Below are positions 51,960 to 61,077 of a stretch of DNA of 64,000 bases, one piece after another. Location: assembly GCA_963669265.1 (NCBI GenBank), contig OY769916.1, positions 3,348,001 through 3,412,000 on the forward strand. Direction: 5' to 3'. The position numbers were made by a program, and so were the translations under genes. The first letter of the stretch is position 1; every line of letters begins with the position of its first letter. Source of the stretch: SZUA-547 sp963669265. GTDB lineage: Bacteria > Pseudomonadota > Alphaproteobacteria > Rhodobacterales > Rhodobacteraceae. The notes under the pieces were generated by a model. That model ran no database searches. It saw only the letters and a program-made list of their open reading frames with translations, and had not been told where the DNA came from.

Positions 51960-54070
51960 GCCTCGAAGCCAATCCGCTGGTTCGCGATTGGTTGCGCGTC
52001 GACGGCGACCGGCTGGTCGTGCGAACTGGGAAGGTCGATATCGGTCAGCGGATCACGACCGCTCTCGTGCGGATTGCGGCGGAGGAACTGTCTGTGCCGG
52101 TTGCGCAGATCGACGTGGATGAGGTGCGCACGGGCCTCTCGCCGAATGAGGGCGTCACATCCGGCAGCAACTCGATCGAACAATCCGGTAGGGCCCTGCG
52201 CCTCGCCTGTGCGACGGCGCGGGCCGCAGTGTTTGAGGCCGCCGCCCATTTTTTTGGCGTCGACGCCGGGGCGTTGAAGCTGGAAGACGGCTTGATCACG
52301 CATCCTGGCGCCAACAGTGGTTACAGATTGCTCGACAAAGTCGCAAAGCTGGACCCGGCGATGCAGGTCGATCCCAATGCGCGGATATTGCCGGCCTCGC
52401 GCGTCCAGCCGGTCGCGATGACCCCGCGCCACTTGGAGGATATGGTCCGCGGCGCGTTCCGATTTCTCCACGATATCGAGCGGCCGGGCATGTTGCATGC
52501 GCGCGTCGTTCGCCCACCGCATGCGGCCGCCAGGTTGAAGTCAATTTCGCCGGAGGCGCGTAATCTAGCCGCGAACCAGACATTGCGCATTGTGCGGGAT
52601 GGAAGCTTTCTCGCGGTCGCCGGGGCGGACGAGTGGGATGTGATCAAGTCCTCCCAAACCTTCGCACGCGGCTGCGTGTGGGATCTGGGCGAGGGGATGC
52701 CGGAGGCGGGCGTCTTCTCGCTTCTGCGGAGGAACCCCTCGATCCGGTTGCCAGTGGTCGAGGGTAGCCCGCGCGAGGGAGAGAGCCCGCCCGCCATTTC
52801 CGACCCGGAATTCAGCGCGGAATTTGAACGACCATATCAACTGCACGGCGCGCTCGCGCCCTCCGCCGCGCTTGCCGAATGGCGGGACGGGCTGCTGACA
52901 ATCCACACGCACAGTCAGGGGATCTATCCGCTTCGCGCGGCGATCGCAGACAGCCTCCGTCTCGACGAAGATGCGGTGGAGCTGATTCATGCGCCGGGGT
53001 CAGGTTGTTATGGCCACAATAGCGCAGATGACGCGGCCTTTGAGGCGGCGCTGATCGCGCGCAGCGTGCCGGAGACGCCGATATTGCTGAAATGGACCCG
53101 CGAGGAAGAGCATCGTTGGGAGCCTGTCGCGCCCGCGATGCGCGTCTCGACCTCGGCGACGTTGGACACAGCCGGCGAGGTCGAAGCCTGGTCCGCAGAG
53201 GTCTTTAGCGACACCCATCGGGGACGTCCCCGCCCGGGGCCGGATCGCGCGGGGCCGTCGAGACTGCTTGCAAATCGTCTTCGCGCGACCCCCATCGAAC
53301 CGGCGCCGGCCGCGCCCAATATGGCCGCGCATGGCGGGATGCACCGCAATCTGGACCCGATCTACGATTTCGGCTCGACGCGCCTGGTGAAAAATCTGGT
53401 CTCGGACTTGCCGCTCCGAACCTCCGCAATGCGTTGTCTGGGCGCCGTCGCCAACATCTTTGCGCTCGAAAGCATGATGGATGAGATGGTCGGGCGGAAC
53501 GGCGTCGGCGCGGTCGACTTTCGCCGCCGGCATTTGCGCGACGAGAGAGCGGTGGCGGTGCTCGACCGGCTCGTGGAATGCGCCGGGCCGCAACCTGATG
53601 CGGACGGCGCGGGGCGCGGGATCGCCTATGCTCAGTACAAGAATGCGATGACGCGGGTCGGCGTCTGCGTCGATCTTGTGGTGAACGAGGCCGCCGAGGT
53701 TAAACTGGATCGCGTTGTGATCGTCGCTGACGCAGGCCGGATCGTCGATCCGGACGGCCTGACCGCGCAACTTGAGGGCGGTTTCGCGCAAGGCGCCAGT
53801 TGGGCGCTGTTCGAAGAGGTGAACTGGGACCGAAGCGGCGTTCTCTCGGCTGATTGGGAGAGCTATCCCGTCATCAGGTTCAGCGACATTCCCGAGATTG
53901 AAACCGTGTTGATCGACCGGCCGCAGGAGCGTTCCGTCGGCGCCGGCGAAGCCTCGCCCGGACCCTCCGTCGCCGCGATCGCCAATGCGGTCAAAGCCGC
54001 AACAGGTTTGCGACTGACCCGCATGCCCTTTACTCCGGACGCCTTGCGCGCCGCCGCCCTTAGGACCTGA
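51956..54070 (+). CDS. Molybdopterin-binding large subunit of a xanthine-dehydrogenase-family hydroxylase
   Basis: This 704-residue catalytic subunit resembles nicotinate dehydrogenase large subunits. The N-terminal 75 residues hold the cofactor segment (T-G-K-V-D-I-G-Q-R, then E-G-V-T-S-G-S-N-S), which elsewhere in the family lies near the C terminus. Then comes P-G-M-L-H-A-R-V-V-R-P-P and a C-terminal G-A-G-E-A-S-P-G-P motif with the probable catalytic glutamate. The start is GTG, coupled to the [2Fe-2S] gene. It would hydroxylate a ring carbon of an imported N-heterocyclic or aromatic acid. No cytochrome or FAD subunit is seen nearby. Confidence 0.85.
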   Translation: MSLEANPLVRDWLRVDGDRLVVRTGKVDIGQRITTALVRIAAEELSVPVAQIDVDEVRTGLSPNEGVTSGSNSIEQSGRALRLACATARAAVFEAAAHFFGVDAGALKLEDGLITHPGANSGYRLLDKVAKLDPAMQVDPNARILPASRVQPVAMTPRHLEDMVRGAFRFLHDIERPGMLHARVVRPPHAAARLKSISPEARNLAANQTLRIVRDGSFLAVAGADEWDVIKSSQTFARGCVWDLGEGMPEAGVFSLLRRNPSIRLPVVEGSPREGESPPAISDPEFSAEFERPYQLHGALAPSAALAEWRDGLLTIHTHSQGIYPLRAAIADSLRLDEDAVELIHAPGSGCYGHNSADDAAFEAALIARSVPETPILLKWTREEEHRWEPVAPAMRVSTSATLDTAGEVEAWSAEVFSDTHRGRPRPGPDRAGPSRLLANRLRATPIEPAPAAPNMAAHGGMHRNLDPIYDFGSTRLVKNLVSDLPLRTSAMRCLGAVANIFALESMMDEMVGRNGVGAVDFRRRHLRDERAVAVLDRLVECAGPQPDADGAGRGIAYAQYKNAMTRVGVCVDLVVNEAAEVKLDRVVIVADAGRIVDPDGLTAQLEGGFAQGASWALFEEVNWDRSGVLSADWESYPVIRFSDIPEIETVLIDRPQERSVGAGEASPGPSVAAIANAVKAATGLRLTRMPFTPDALRAAALRT

Positions 54071-54095
54071 ACACTCACACATATGGAGCTTCGAA

Positions 54096-54785
54096 ATGAC
54101 GTCAGGATTTGTGATTGAGACGCCGCCCGTGACGGGAATTCCAGTGTCGGGGGAAGACGCCTTGTTTCCCGTGCGCCGGGTGTATTGCATCGGCAGGAAC
54201 TACGCGGCCCACGCCATCGAGATGGGCCACGATCCTGACCGGGAGCCGCCGTTCTTCTTTCAGAAAAACCCGGACAATCTCGACGCGTCCGGCCAGTTTC
54301 CCTATCCGCCCAAAACCTCGGACGTGCATCATGAAATGGAGATGGCGGTCGCGCTAAAATCCGGCGGCGTGAACATCCCGCTGGAGCGCGCGCTGGATCA
54401 TGTCTTTGGCTATGGCCTTGCCTTGGACATGACCCGTCGCGACCTGCAGGGCGTCGCCAAAAAGATGGGCCGGCCGTGGGAGATCGGCAAAGCCTTCGAG
54501 CGTTCGGCGCCTGTGGGGCCGCTCCATCGCGCCGAGGATGTCGGGCACCCCGAGAGTGGCCGCGTGGAGTTGCGCGTGAATGGCGAGATCAGACAGGAGG
54601 GCGACCTCAACCAGATGATCTGGAAAGTGCCGGAGATGATCTCATACCTCTCCGATTATTTCGTGCTGGCGCCCGGAGATGTGATCTTGTCCGGCACGCC
54701 TTCTGGCGTCGGCCCGGTCGAGAAGGGCGATGAGATTGAAGGCTCTATCGAGGGGCTGGGCTCCATGACTGTCAAAGTGACTTGA
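54096..54785 (+). CDS. Fumarylpyruvate-hydrolase-like FAH-family enzyme
   Basis: This 229-residue hydrolase has metal-site motifs H-H-E-M-E-M-A-V-A (about 72-80), G-L-A-L-D-M-T-R-R-D and a late G-T-P-S-G-V-G-P. The N-terminal Y-C-I-G-R-N-Y-A-A-H-A and P-P-F-F-F-Q-K match NagK-type fumarylpyruvate hydrolases of gentisate-type pathways. It is the last gene of the operon, 25 bases after the large subunit. A ring-cleaving dioxygenase needed to feed it is not in the window. Confidence 0.85.
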   Translation: MTSGFVIETPPVTGIPVSGEDALFPVRRVYCIGRNYAAHAIEMGHDPDREPPFFFQKNPDNLDASGQFPYPPKTSDVHHEMEMAVALKSGGVNIPLERALDHVFGYGLALDMTRRDLQGVAKKMGRPWEIGKAFERSAPVGPLHRAEDVGHPESGRVELRVNGEIRQEGDLNQMIWKVPEMISYLSDYFVLAPGDVILSGTPSGVGPVEKGDEIEGSIEGLGSMTVKVT

Positions 54786-54840
54786 GGCAGTCTGGCTCGC
54801 TCAAAGCAGGCCTATTTTGATCATGTAGTAGGACGTCAGC

Positions 54841-56649
54841 TTATGCAGCGGAGGGCGTGATTGGCGTCAAGGCGTGTCCGTCTCTCACGACCCGCCACAG
54901 CCGCCGCGGATTGCAGCACCGATCAATCGCGCCGTTCCGCACGAAGTATCCCCGGTCATGATCGACAAGCGTGTCGCAGAAAACGCGCGTGGCGCGTAGA
55001 TTCGGGACCGTTTTCATCGCCTCAGCCACACGCGCTTCCGTCTGGGCGTCATCGGTATGCGGCTCCGCCGGGTTGTCGCCGGCGACGCGCAGGTGAACCG
55101 AAGCCTTGAGCCCGCGCGACGTCACGGCGTCGTCGATTGCTTGCAAGGTCGCAGCGACCGGCTCCTGATTGGAGAGCCGGAACACCGCGCCCGCAACGCC
55201 GCAGCCGGAAATCACGGCCAAACGGTCCAGCTGCTCAGTATCTGAAACGCCAAACCCATGATTAATGACGTGGAAATAGACGCCATCGGCCGCGACGTCG
55301 TCTTTGGTGCGCATACGCGACAGATAAATCGGCAAACCTGATTGCGCGTGGGCGGCGGCGATCAGATCAGAGTCCAGCTGGCTCCAATCTACGGTCACTT
55401 CCCAGTCGACCAGAGTTCCAGCTGCGCCAACGACGAGATCCAGTTCTTCGGCATCGGGAATCCCGTAACTGAACAACGTCGTTTTAAAGCCGAGATGGCG
55501 GAGCGACCTCAGTCGCGTGCGCCGCACTCCGTCGCGCAGATCGCTCAGAGGAATGCGCACGTCGCGCACACCCATCTCGATCAAGGACAGTAACGGATAG
55601 TCATTGCGCACCAGCTTGCGGTCGAACTCGTCCAGCCCGCCGCTGGGGGGCACTTCACTTACCTCGGCCCAGTTCTGCCGCAGGTCGAAACCTATGCGCG
55701 GCGCCGTATTTTCCCGTGGCGCGGGCGACAGAGGCCTCGGGGGTGCGGCGAGCGCCTCGCCCGGACCCAGTTCGGCGCCAAATGTGCGCACGAAGCGCAC
55801 CACATGGCCGCTCTCATATACATTGACGATAAAATAGCCGAGCTTCGCCGCGTCATTGCGCCCATCCTCGCTATTCTCAGGCGGCTGGGCGCGTAGCATT
55901 TCGCTATAATCCTGGCGCACGAAACTGGTGGCCGGGGCGAGATAGTAGTCGGTGACGCCATAACGGTCGTACCAGAAATTATGCGCGTGGCCGGAGAACA
56001 TCGCCTCGACGCGATGCGTCTTCAATAGGCCCAAAAGCCAACTGCGCCCGGGCGCGTTGGTGTTGTCGTAGTGCTCCCTTTCGTCTGGCGAACAGAGATA
56101 AGCTGGATGGTGCAGCATCAGCATCGGCCGCTCGTCGGTCTCGGCGAGTTCGCGGTCCAACCAGTCGCGCTGATCCGTCTCATCCGGCAGGCCGGAATTG
56201 ATCAATTGCGCGTTAATCAACAGAAAACGGACCCCGCCATGGGAAAACGCCTGGCGCTGCGCGCCGAACTCCTGGGTCCAAGCCGCGATCATGTCGGGTG
56301 TGGTCGGTCCGGCGGGGGCGCCTTCGATTGGGGTGTCGCCGATGTCGTGATTGCCGGGCGTCTCGTAGATCGGAACTTTCAGATCGGACCGCATCCGGCG
56401 ATACGCGCGCGCCGCTGCGCTGTAGGGCGCGCCGGCCTCGGGCACGGGATGCACCAGATCGCCCAGATGGATGACGAATGCGATATCGCGTGTGTTGAGG
56501 TCGGCCACGACATGGCGAAACCGGCGGTTGGCGCGCGCGTTCACCGGGAAGGGGGAGTTGCACACGTCCTCGTCGGGGTTCACATGGGTGTCCGAAATCA
56601 CCGCGAACGAGAACAGGCGATCGCCCAATGGAGGCGTAGCGTCAGGCAT
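54841..56649 (-). CDS. Calcineurin-like metallophosphoesterase with extra C-terminal domain
   Basis: This 602-residue protein is about twice the usual size. Residues 1-300 hold a complete metallophosphoesterase: I-S-D-T-H-V-N, H-L-G-D-L-V-H, P-G-N-H-D-I, M-L-H-H-P and S-G-H-A-H-N, the two-metal-site set. The second half (about 330-600) is a separate domain with alternating strands and helices (M-G-V-R-D-V-R-I-P-L, H-L-G-F-K-T-T-L-F-S-Y-G, V-D-W-E-V-T-V-D-W-S-Q, V-Y-F-H-V-I-N-H-G), possibly a TIM barrel, that I do not recognise. No signal peptide is evident. It follows tctA in an operon likely headed by the ROK regulator. Confidence 0.78.
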   Translation of the reverse strand: MPDATPPLGDRLFSFAVISDTHVNPDEDVCNSPFPVNARANRRFRHVVADLNTRDIAFVIHLGDLVHPVPEAGAPYSAAARAYRRMRSDLKVPIYETPGNHDIGDTPIEGAPAGPTTPDMIAAWTQEFGAQRQAFSHGGVRFLLINAQLINSGLPDETDQRDWLDRELAETDERPMLMLHHPAYLCSPDEREHYDNTNAPGRSWLLGLLKTHRVEAMFSGHAHNFWYDRYGVTDYYLAPATSFVRQDYSEMLRAQPPENSEDGRNDAAKLGYFIVNVYESGHVVRFVRTFGAELGPGEALAAPPRPLSPAPRENTAPRIGFDLRQNWAEVSEVPPSGGLDEFDRKLVRNDYPLLSLIEMGVRDVRIPLSDLRDGVRRTRLRSLRHLGFKTTLFSYGIPDAEELDLVVGAAGTLVDWEVTVDWSQLDSDLIAAAHAQSGLPIYLSRMRTKDDVAADGVYFHVINHGFGVSDTEQLDRLAVISGCGVAGAVFRLSNQEPVAATLQAIDDAVTSRGLKASVHLRVAGDNPAEPHTDDAQTEARVAEAMKTVPNLRATRVFCDTLVDHDRGYFVRNGAIDRCCNPRRLWRVVRDGHALTPITPSAA

Positions 56650-56691
56650 GTCTTGAATCCGTTGTTCTAATAGTTGCGCTGCAAGTTCGCC

Positions 56692-58185
56692 TCACTCCTC
56701 AGCGAGGATGTTTCGTTTCAGTTTGATCTGGGACCAGATCGTGAATCCGATCACGAGGACGGTCAGGAACCAGAAGAACAGGCAGATCGGCGTTGAGAAG
56801 AAGATGTTCATGCCGCCCTTTGAAATCAGCAGCGACTGCCGGAAGTTGTCTTCCAGCATCGGCCCCAAGATAAAGGCGATCAGGAACGGCGCCGCCGGAA
56901 TCTTGAGCTTCAGCATCCCGAACCCGACGCAGCCCATGATCATCATGACCATCACATCGAAAGTGGAGTTGTTTACGGCGTAGGCGCCGAAAACGCACAG
57001 CACGAAGACGATGGGAAACAGGATGCGATGGGGCACATCAGCGATCCGGCTGATCACCTTGATGGACGCTTTGCCAACGAGGAACAGGTAGGCCGAGCTC
57101 AGCATGATCCCCATGAACAGCGCGTAGATCAGATCGATATTCTCCATGAACATCAGCGGTCCCGGTCTGAGGCCGTGGATCATGAACGCGCCAAGGATGA
57201 TCGCGGTGATAATGTCGCCGGGAATGCCGAGCGCCAGCAAAGGGATCAAGGTGGCGCCGGCGACGCCGTTATTGCCGGATTCAGCGGCGGCGATGCCGTC
57301 GAGGCTGCCCTTGCCGTAGTCGTCGGGGTTCTTGGATGTCCGCCGCGCTTCTGAGTAGGACAGAAACGCCGAAGGCGCGCCGCCGATGCCGGGGATAGCG
57401 CCCAGAATGACGCCAATAAAACTGCCGCGGATGATGGTCTTCAGGCTTTTCTTGAAATCCGCCAAAGTCGCGCCGACGCCAGCATAAGGATTGTGCTCCA
57501 GCGGGCCTTCCTTGGTCATGTAGAAGTTGATGATCTCCGGCAGGGCGAAGAGCCCGATCAGCACCGGAATGAAGGCCAGGCCGCTCATCAGGTTGAATTC
57601 GCCGAAGACGAAACGATTGGTGCCGTAAATCAAGTCCAGGCCGACCGTCGCGAGCAAAAGTCCGAGCCCGGCTGAGCCGAAGCCCTTGAGGAGCTGATTG
57701 CCGGACACGCCGGAGATAATCGTGAGCGAGAACAGGATCAGCGTGAAGACCTCGGCGGGCCCGAATTGCAGCGCGAATCCCGCCAAAACGCCGGCGAACA
57801 TGATCAGCGCAAGGTTGGATATCAGATCGGCGACGCAAGAGGCGTAAAGCGCCATATCGAGCGCGCGCCGCGCCTCGCCGCGTTTGGCGAGCGGATAGCC
57901 GTCAAGCGCGGTGCAGGAGGCCGCGGGCGTGCCAGGCGCATTGATGAGGATCGCGGTGATCGAACCGCCATAGATCCCGCCCTTGTAGACCCCGAGCAGC
58001 AGCAGGATCCCGGTCACGGGCTCCATGGTGAAGGTGAAGGGCAGGGTCAGCGCCACGGCCATGGGGGTGGTCATGCCGGGGATGGCGCCGACGATGGTGC
58101 CGATGACGACGCCAAGGCCGAGCAACAGCACGTTGTCTATGGTCAGGAAGATCGAAAACGCGTTCGCGATTGTATCCATCAACAT
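56692..58185 (-). CDS. tctA: TTT-system large membrane protein (TctA family), second system
   Basis: This 497-residue protein has about 11 helices and the family motif G-A-I-P-G-M-T-T-P-M-A-V-A-L-T-L-P-F-T at about residues 33-51. The repeat motif G-A-I-P-G-I-G-G-A-P lies near residue 260. The start is one of two nearby ATGs (58185 or 58179), directly after tctB. It differs from the first TctA in detail and probably carries a different solute. Confidence 0.92.
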   Translation of the reverse strand: MLMDTIANAFSIFLTIDNVLLLGLGVVIGTIVGAIPGMTTPMAVALTLPFTFTMEPVTGILLLLGVYKGGIYGGSITAILINAPGTPAASCTALDGYPLAKRGEARRALDMALYASCVADLISNLALIMFAGVLAGFALQFGPAEVFTLILFSLTIISGVSGNQLLKGFGSAGLGLLLATVGLDLIYGTNRFVFGEFNLMSGLAFIPVLIGLFALPEIINFYMTKEGPLEHNPYAGVGATLADFKKSLKTIIRGSFIGVILGAIPGIGGAPSAFLSYSEARRTSKNPDDYGKGSLDGIAAAESGNNGVAGATLIPLLALGIPGDIITAIILGAFMIHGLRPGPLMFMENIDLIYALFMGIMLSSAYLFLVGKASIKVISRIADVPHRILFPIVFVLCVFGAYAVNNSTFDVMVMMIMGCVGFGMLKLKIPAAPFLIAFILGPMLEDNFRQSLLISKGGMNIFFSTPICLFFWFLTVLVIGFTIWSQIKLKRNILAEE

Positions 58186-58188
58186 CGG

Positions 58189-58677
58189 TCAGATCCTCAA
58201 CAGATAGGGGTCGAGAACGCCGCCGGGGATCGGGATGTTCGCGAGTTTGGTGAAAAAGAGATAGAGCACGAGCGGCAACAGGATCGCGTTCAACCCAACG
58301 ATCAGAGGTCTGCGCTCGCCAGCCAGCAGCATCAGCGCCGCCAGCGCGACAGCGCCGCCCAGAACAAACCCGGCGGTGGGCAGCGCATAGGCGGTTGAGA
58401 ACAGGATGACGAATACGGCGCAGACCTTGAGCGCCGCGACGCCATCCGGGGCGGCGAACCGGACTCCGTCGGACGCATGCCGAACACCGCGCACAGCGAT
58501 CACTGCGCCCAGCACAGCCATGGCGATGGCGACCAACCGCGGATAATAAGATGGGGACAGCACCGCGAAGGGCACCTTCTTTGGTTCCGCCACTCCCGTC
58601 GGTATGAGGATGAAAATGAGTACGAGGCCAATCGCTAAAAAGGCGATGCCTGCCCACAAGTCTCTGAGATTTAGCAC
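58189..58677 (-). CDS. tctB: TTT-system small membrane protein (TctB family), second system
   Basis: This 162-residue DUF1468/TctB-type protein has four hydrophobic segments. tctA starts three bases after its stop. It lies 50 bases downstream of the ROK gene on the same strand, so ROK-tctB-tctA-phosphoesterase may form one operon while the matching tctC is divergent. Confidence 0.83.
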   Translation of the reverse strand: MLNLRDLWAGIAFLAIGLVLIFILIPTGVAEPKKVPFAVLSPSYYPRLVAIAMAVLGAVIAVRGVRHASDGVRFAAPDGVAALKVCAVFVILFSTAYALPTAGFVLGGAVALAALMLLAGERRPLIVGLNAILLPLVLYLFFTKLANIPIPGGVLDPYLLRI

Positions 58678-58727
58678 TTATTCCCCTCCCATCGGAGTCG
58701 TTCGTTTCTTGCGCGTCTGACTCATCT

Positions 58728-59936
58728 TCACGAGGCCATGAGTTGTTTGAGGTCGAGGCCGACGCTGAAGACGTATTCCCTTAGGGCGACGCTGATGGCG
58801 GCCTCGGTGGATGTGGTGGAGCTGCGTTCGAGCTTGTCGCAGGCGTCGGCGCAGCCCATCGCTCTGAGCGCGTCGGCGAGGCCCGCCTGAAAGTCGGGCT
58901 GGCGGCCGACCTCGCCTGAGAACACGATCCGCTTCGGGTTCAGCACCGCGAACACGGCCTCGACGCCGAACGCCATCTTGGCGCCGGCCTTGGCGAAGGC
59001 CGCCCGGGCCGCGTCGTCGCCCTCCGTCGCCGCCCGCTCCAGCAGCTTGGCCTGCAGGGGCGTCGGCAGGTCGGCGTGGCCGAGCATGTCCACCACCGCA
59101 TATCCGGTGGCCACCGTCTCCAGGCAGCCATGGCGGCCGCAGACGCAGGGCGTCTCGCAGCCCGGAACCGCGAGATGCGACAACGAGCCGAGCCCGTTCT
59201 CGCCCTCGGCGAAGAACCGGCCGTTGATGAAGGCGCTGACGCCCATGCCGAGGGCGCAGTTGATCAGGAAGATGTCCGAGGCGTCCTCGCGCCTGTTGAT
59301 CTCGCCGCGCAGGATCGCGCTGGCCCGGTGCTCCACCCGGACCGGCAGGCCCAGCGCGTCGGCCAGCGTCTGGCGCACCGGCACGTCCCGCCAGCCGAGC
59401 GGGTTGGAGGTGACCAGCTCGTCGGGCGACGCGCTGGAGAGGCTGACCGAGACCGCGGCGGAGACGCCCGCGCCCAGCAGCCGCCCGCGATTGAAGTCGG
59501 CGTCATAGACCAGCGACTTGGCGCGCGAGGCCACCTCGGCGAGGAACGGCATCGGCGCGCTGAAGTCGATATCGTCGCAGGGCAGGGAGCTGATGACCTC
59601 GCCGCAGGCGTTGGCCAGCGTCACGTTGCGCCGGTTGGCGGTCATCGAGATCGCCAGCACATAGGCGCCCTCGGGATTGATGGCGAGCAGAGACTCGCGC
59701 CGGCCGACCCGCCCGGCGGCGGGGATCGGCTCTCCCTCGCGCAGGAAGCCGACGTCGAGCATCTCCCGCGTGATGCGCGAGATCGCCGCCGTGGTCAGGC
59801 CCGTCGCCTCCGCCAGCTGGCCCCGGCTCATCCCGTCGCCCTGGCCGAGAAGGTCGATCACCATCTCTCGATTCATCCGCCGCAAAGACCCCGTCGAAAG
59901 GGTTTTGGCAAAGGGCAGATATTTAATGCTCGCCAT
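58728..59936 (-). CDS. ROK-family transcriptional regulator
   Basis: This 402-residue regulator has an N-terminal winged helix (G-M-S-R-G-Q-L-A-E-A-T-G-L-T-T-A-A-I-S-R, about 34-53) and a sugar-kinase-like ROK domain. The zinc motif appears as P-C-V-C-G-R-H-G-C-L-E (about 254-264). The gene is visibly more GC-rich than its neighbours: one 60-base line (59701-59760) is 80% G+C. It diverges from tctC and probably controls both flanks. The ligand might be a phosphorylated, sulfated or amino sugar. Confidence 0.88.
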   Translation of the reverse strand: MASIKYLPFAKTLSTGSLRRMNREMVIDLLGQGDGMSRGQLAEATGLTTAAISRITREMLDVGFLREGEPIPAAGRVGRRESLLAINPEGAYVLAISMTANRRNVTLANACGEVISSLPCDDIDFSAPMPFLAEVASRAKSLVYDADFNRGRLLGAGVSAAVSVSLSSASPDELVTSNPLGWRDVPVRQTLADALGLPVRVEHRASAILRGEINRREDASDIFLINCALGMGVSAFINGRFFAEGENGLGSLSHLAVPGCETPCVCGRHGCLETVATGYAVVDMLGHADLPTPLQAKLLERAATEGDDAARAAFAKAGAKMAFGVEAVFAVLNPKRIVFSGEVGRQPDFQAGLADALRAMGCADACDKLERSSTTSTEAAISVALREYVFSVGLDLKQLMAS

Positions 59937-60086
59937 TATTCGCCGTCCAATAGATTGATGAAGCCTTACATAGACGGTAAAAATAATAATTGCAAACGGT
60001 AATCAAATATTGATCTTTGTGGATGTGCGACCTATTGAGAGTGCGGAGCGGCGATTCGCCGAATGAAACGTCTTGGGAGGAAAACC
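59937..60086. promoter_or_regulatory. Divergent control region between ROK regulator and second tctC
   Basis: This AT-rich 150-base interval contains a direct repeat ACGGTAA at 59974 and 59996 (22 bases apart, about two helical turns) and an inverted repeat ATCAA-ATA-TTGAT (60002-60014). Either could bind the ROK regulator. GGGAGG at 60075-60080 is the ribosome binding site of tctC. Confidence 0.45.
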
Positions 60087-61067
60087 ATGAGATTTGAGCT
60101 TCTGGGATTGGCTGGCGCCGCCGCGCTGGGCCTGTCCGCCGTCACGTCGCCAGCAGTCGCCGAGTATCCTGACCGGCCGATTACGATGGTCGTCCCTTAC
60201 GGCCCCGGCGGGGCCGCCGATCTCTCCGCCCGACTCGTCGGCGGCAATGCGCCAAAATATCTGGGCCAGCCCGTTCTCGCTGTGAACAAGACCGGCGCAG
60301 GCGGCGTGGTCGGATCCACTATGGTGGCTAACGCGCCCGCCGACGGCTACACGCTGCTATCCGCGCGGGTCGGAAGCCAGATGGGCGTCCCAGCGATGAA
60401 CAAGACCATTCCCTACGCCTGGGACGATTTCACCTTTATCGGTCTCTACGAGACCAACCCGTTTGTTCTGGTGGTGAACGGCGAGAGCGAGATCAAATCC
60501 TTCGCCGATTTCGACGCGAAAGTGAAAGCGGGCGAGGAGCTGACATACGGATCCGCCGGTGTGGGAACGTTGCTGCATATCGCGACTGCGGTCATGGCCG
60601 ATTCCATGGGCGTCACCCTCGATAATCTGACCCATGTTCCTTTCAAGGGCGGCGGCAAGGCGCGTGCGGCCATCGTTGGCGGCAAAGTCGATTTCATGTG
60701 GCAGAACCTGTCCGGCGTCATTCAGGCCATTGAGGCAGGGCAACTCAGAGCGCTCGCGGTCACCACGCCGGAGCGGGTCGCGGCGCTTCCGGATCTGCCT
60801 ACCGTCAGCGAGGCTGGCTATGCGAGCATGGAGCAGATCATTGGCTGGTCGGCCGTTTACGGGCCGCCGGATCTGCCGGAAGAGGTCGTCTCGACCTGGG
60901 CCGACACCCTGCTGAAACTCAAAGATGATGAAGACTGGGTGAAGCAGACCGAAGGGCTGGGCAACGTCATCGACGTACGCTCGCCGGAAGACACCAAGAC
61001 CTTCGTGCAGACCCAATATGAGGCGTTCGACACGATCCTCAACAAGATGGGCTTGCGCGTCGAGTAA
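60087..61067 (+). CDS. tctC: TTT-system periplasmic binding protein (TctC/Bug family), second system
   Basis: This 326-residue binding protein has a signal peptide that ends at A-V-A-E (about residue 25). The family N-terminal motif Y-P-D-R-P-I-T-M-V-V-P-Y-G-P-G-G-A-A-D follows, with G-S-A-G-V-G-T-L-L-H-I-A near 150 and L-P-T-V-S-E-A-G near 240. ATG 60087 has GGGAGG six bases upstream. A 14-base-arm hairpin separates it from the sulfatase gene. Its membrane partners tctA and tctB lie on the other side of the ROK gene. Confidence 0.9.
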   Translation: MRFELLGLAGAAALGLSAVTSPAVAEYPDRPITMVVPYGPGGAADLSARLVGGNAPKYLGQPVLAVNKTGAGGVVGSTMVANAPADGYTLLSARVGSQMGVPAMNKTIPYAWDDFTFIGLYETNPFVLVVNGESEIKSFADFDAKVKAGEELTYGSAGVGTLLHIATAVMADSMGVTLDNLTHVPFKGGGKARAAIVGGKVDFMWQNLSGVIQAIEAGQLRALAVTTPERVAALPDLPTVSEAGYASMEQIIGWSAVYGPPDLPEEVVSTWADTLLKLKDDEDWVKQTEGLGNVIDVRSPEDTKTFVQTQYEAFDTILNKMGLRVE

Positions 61068-61077
61068 GCGCAACTTT

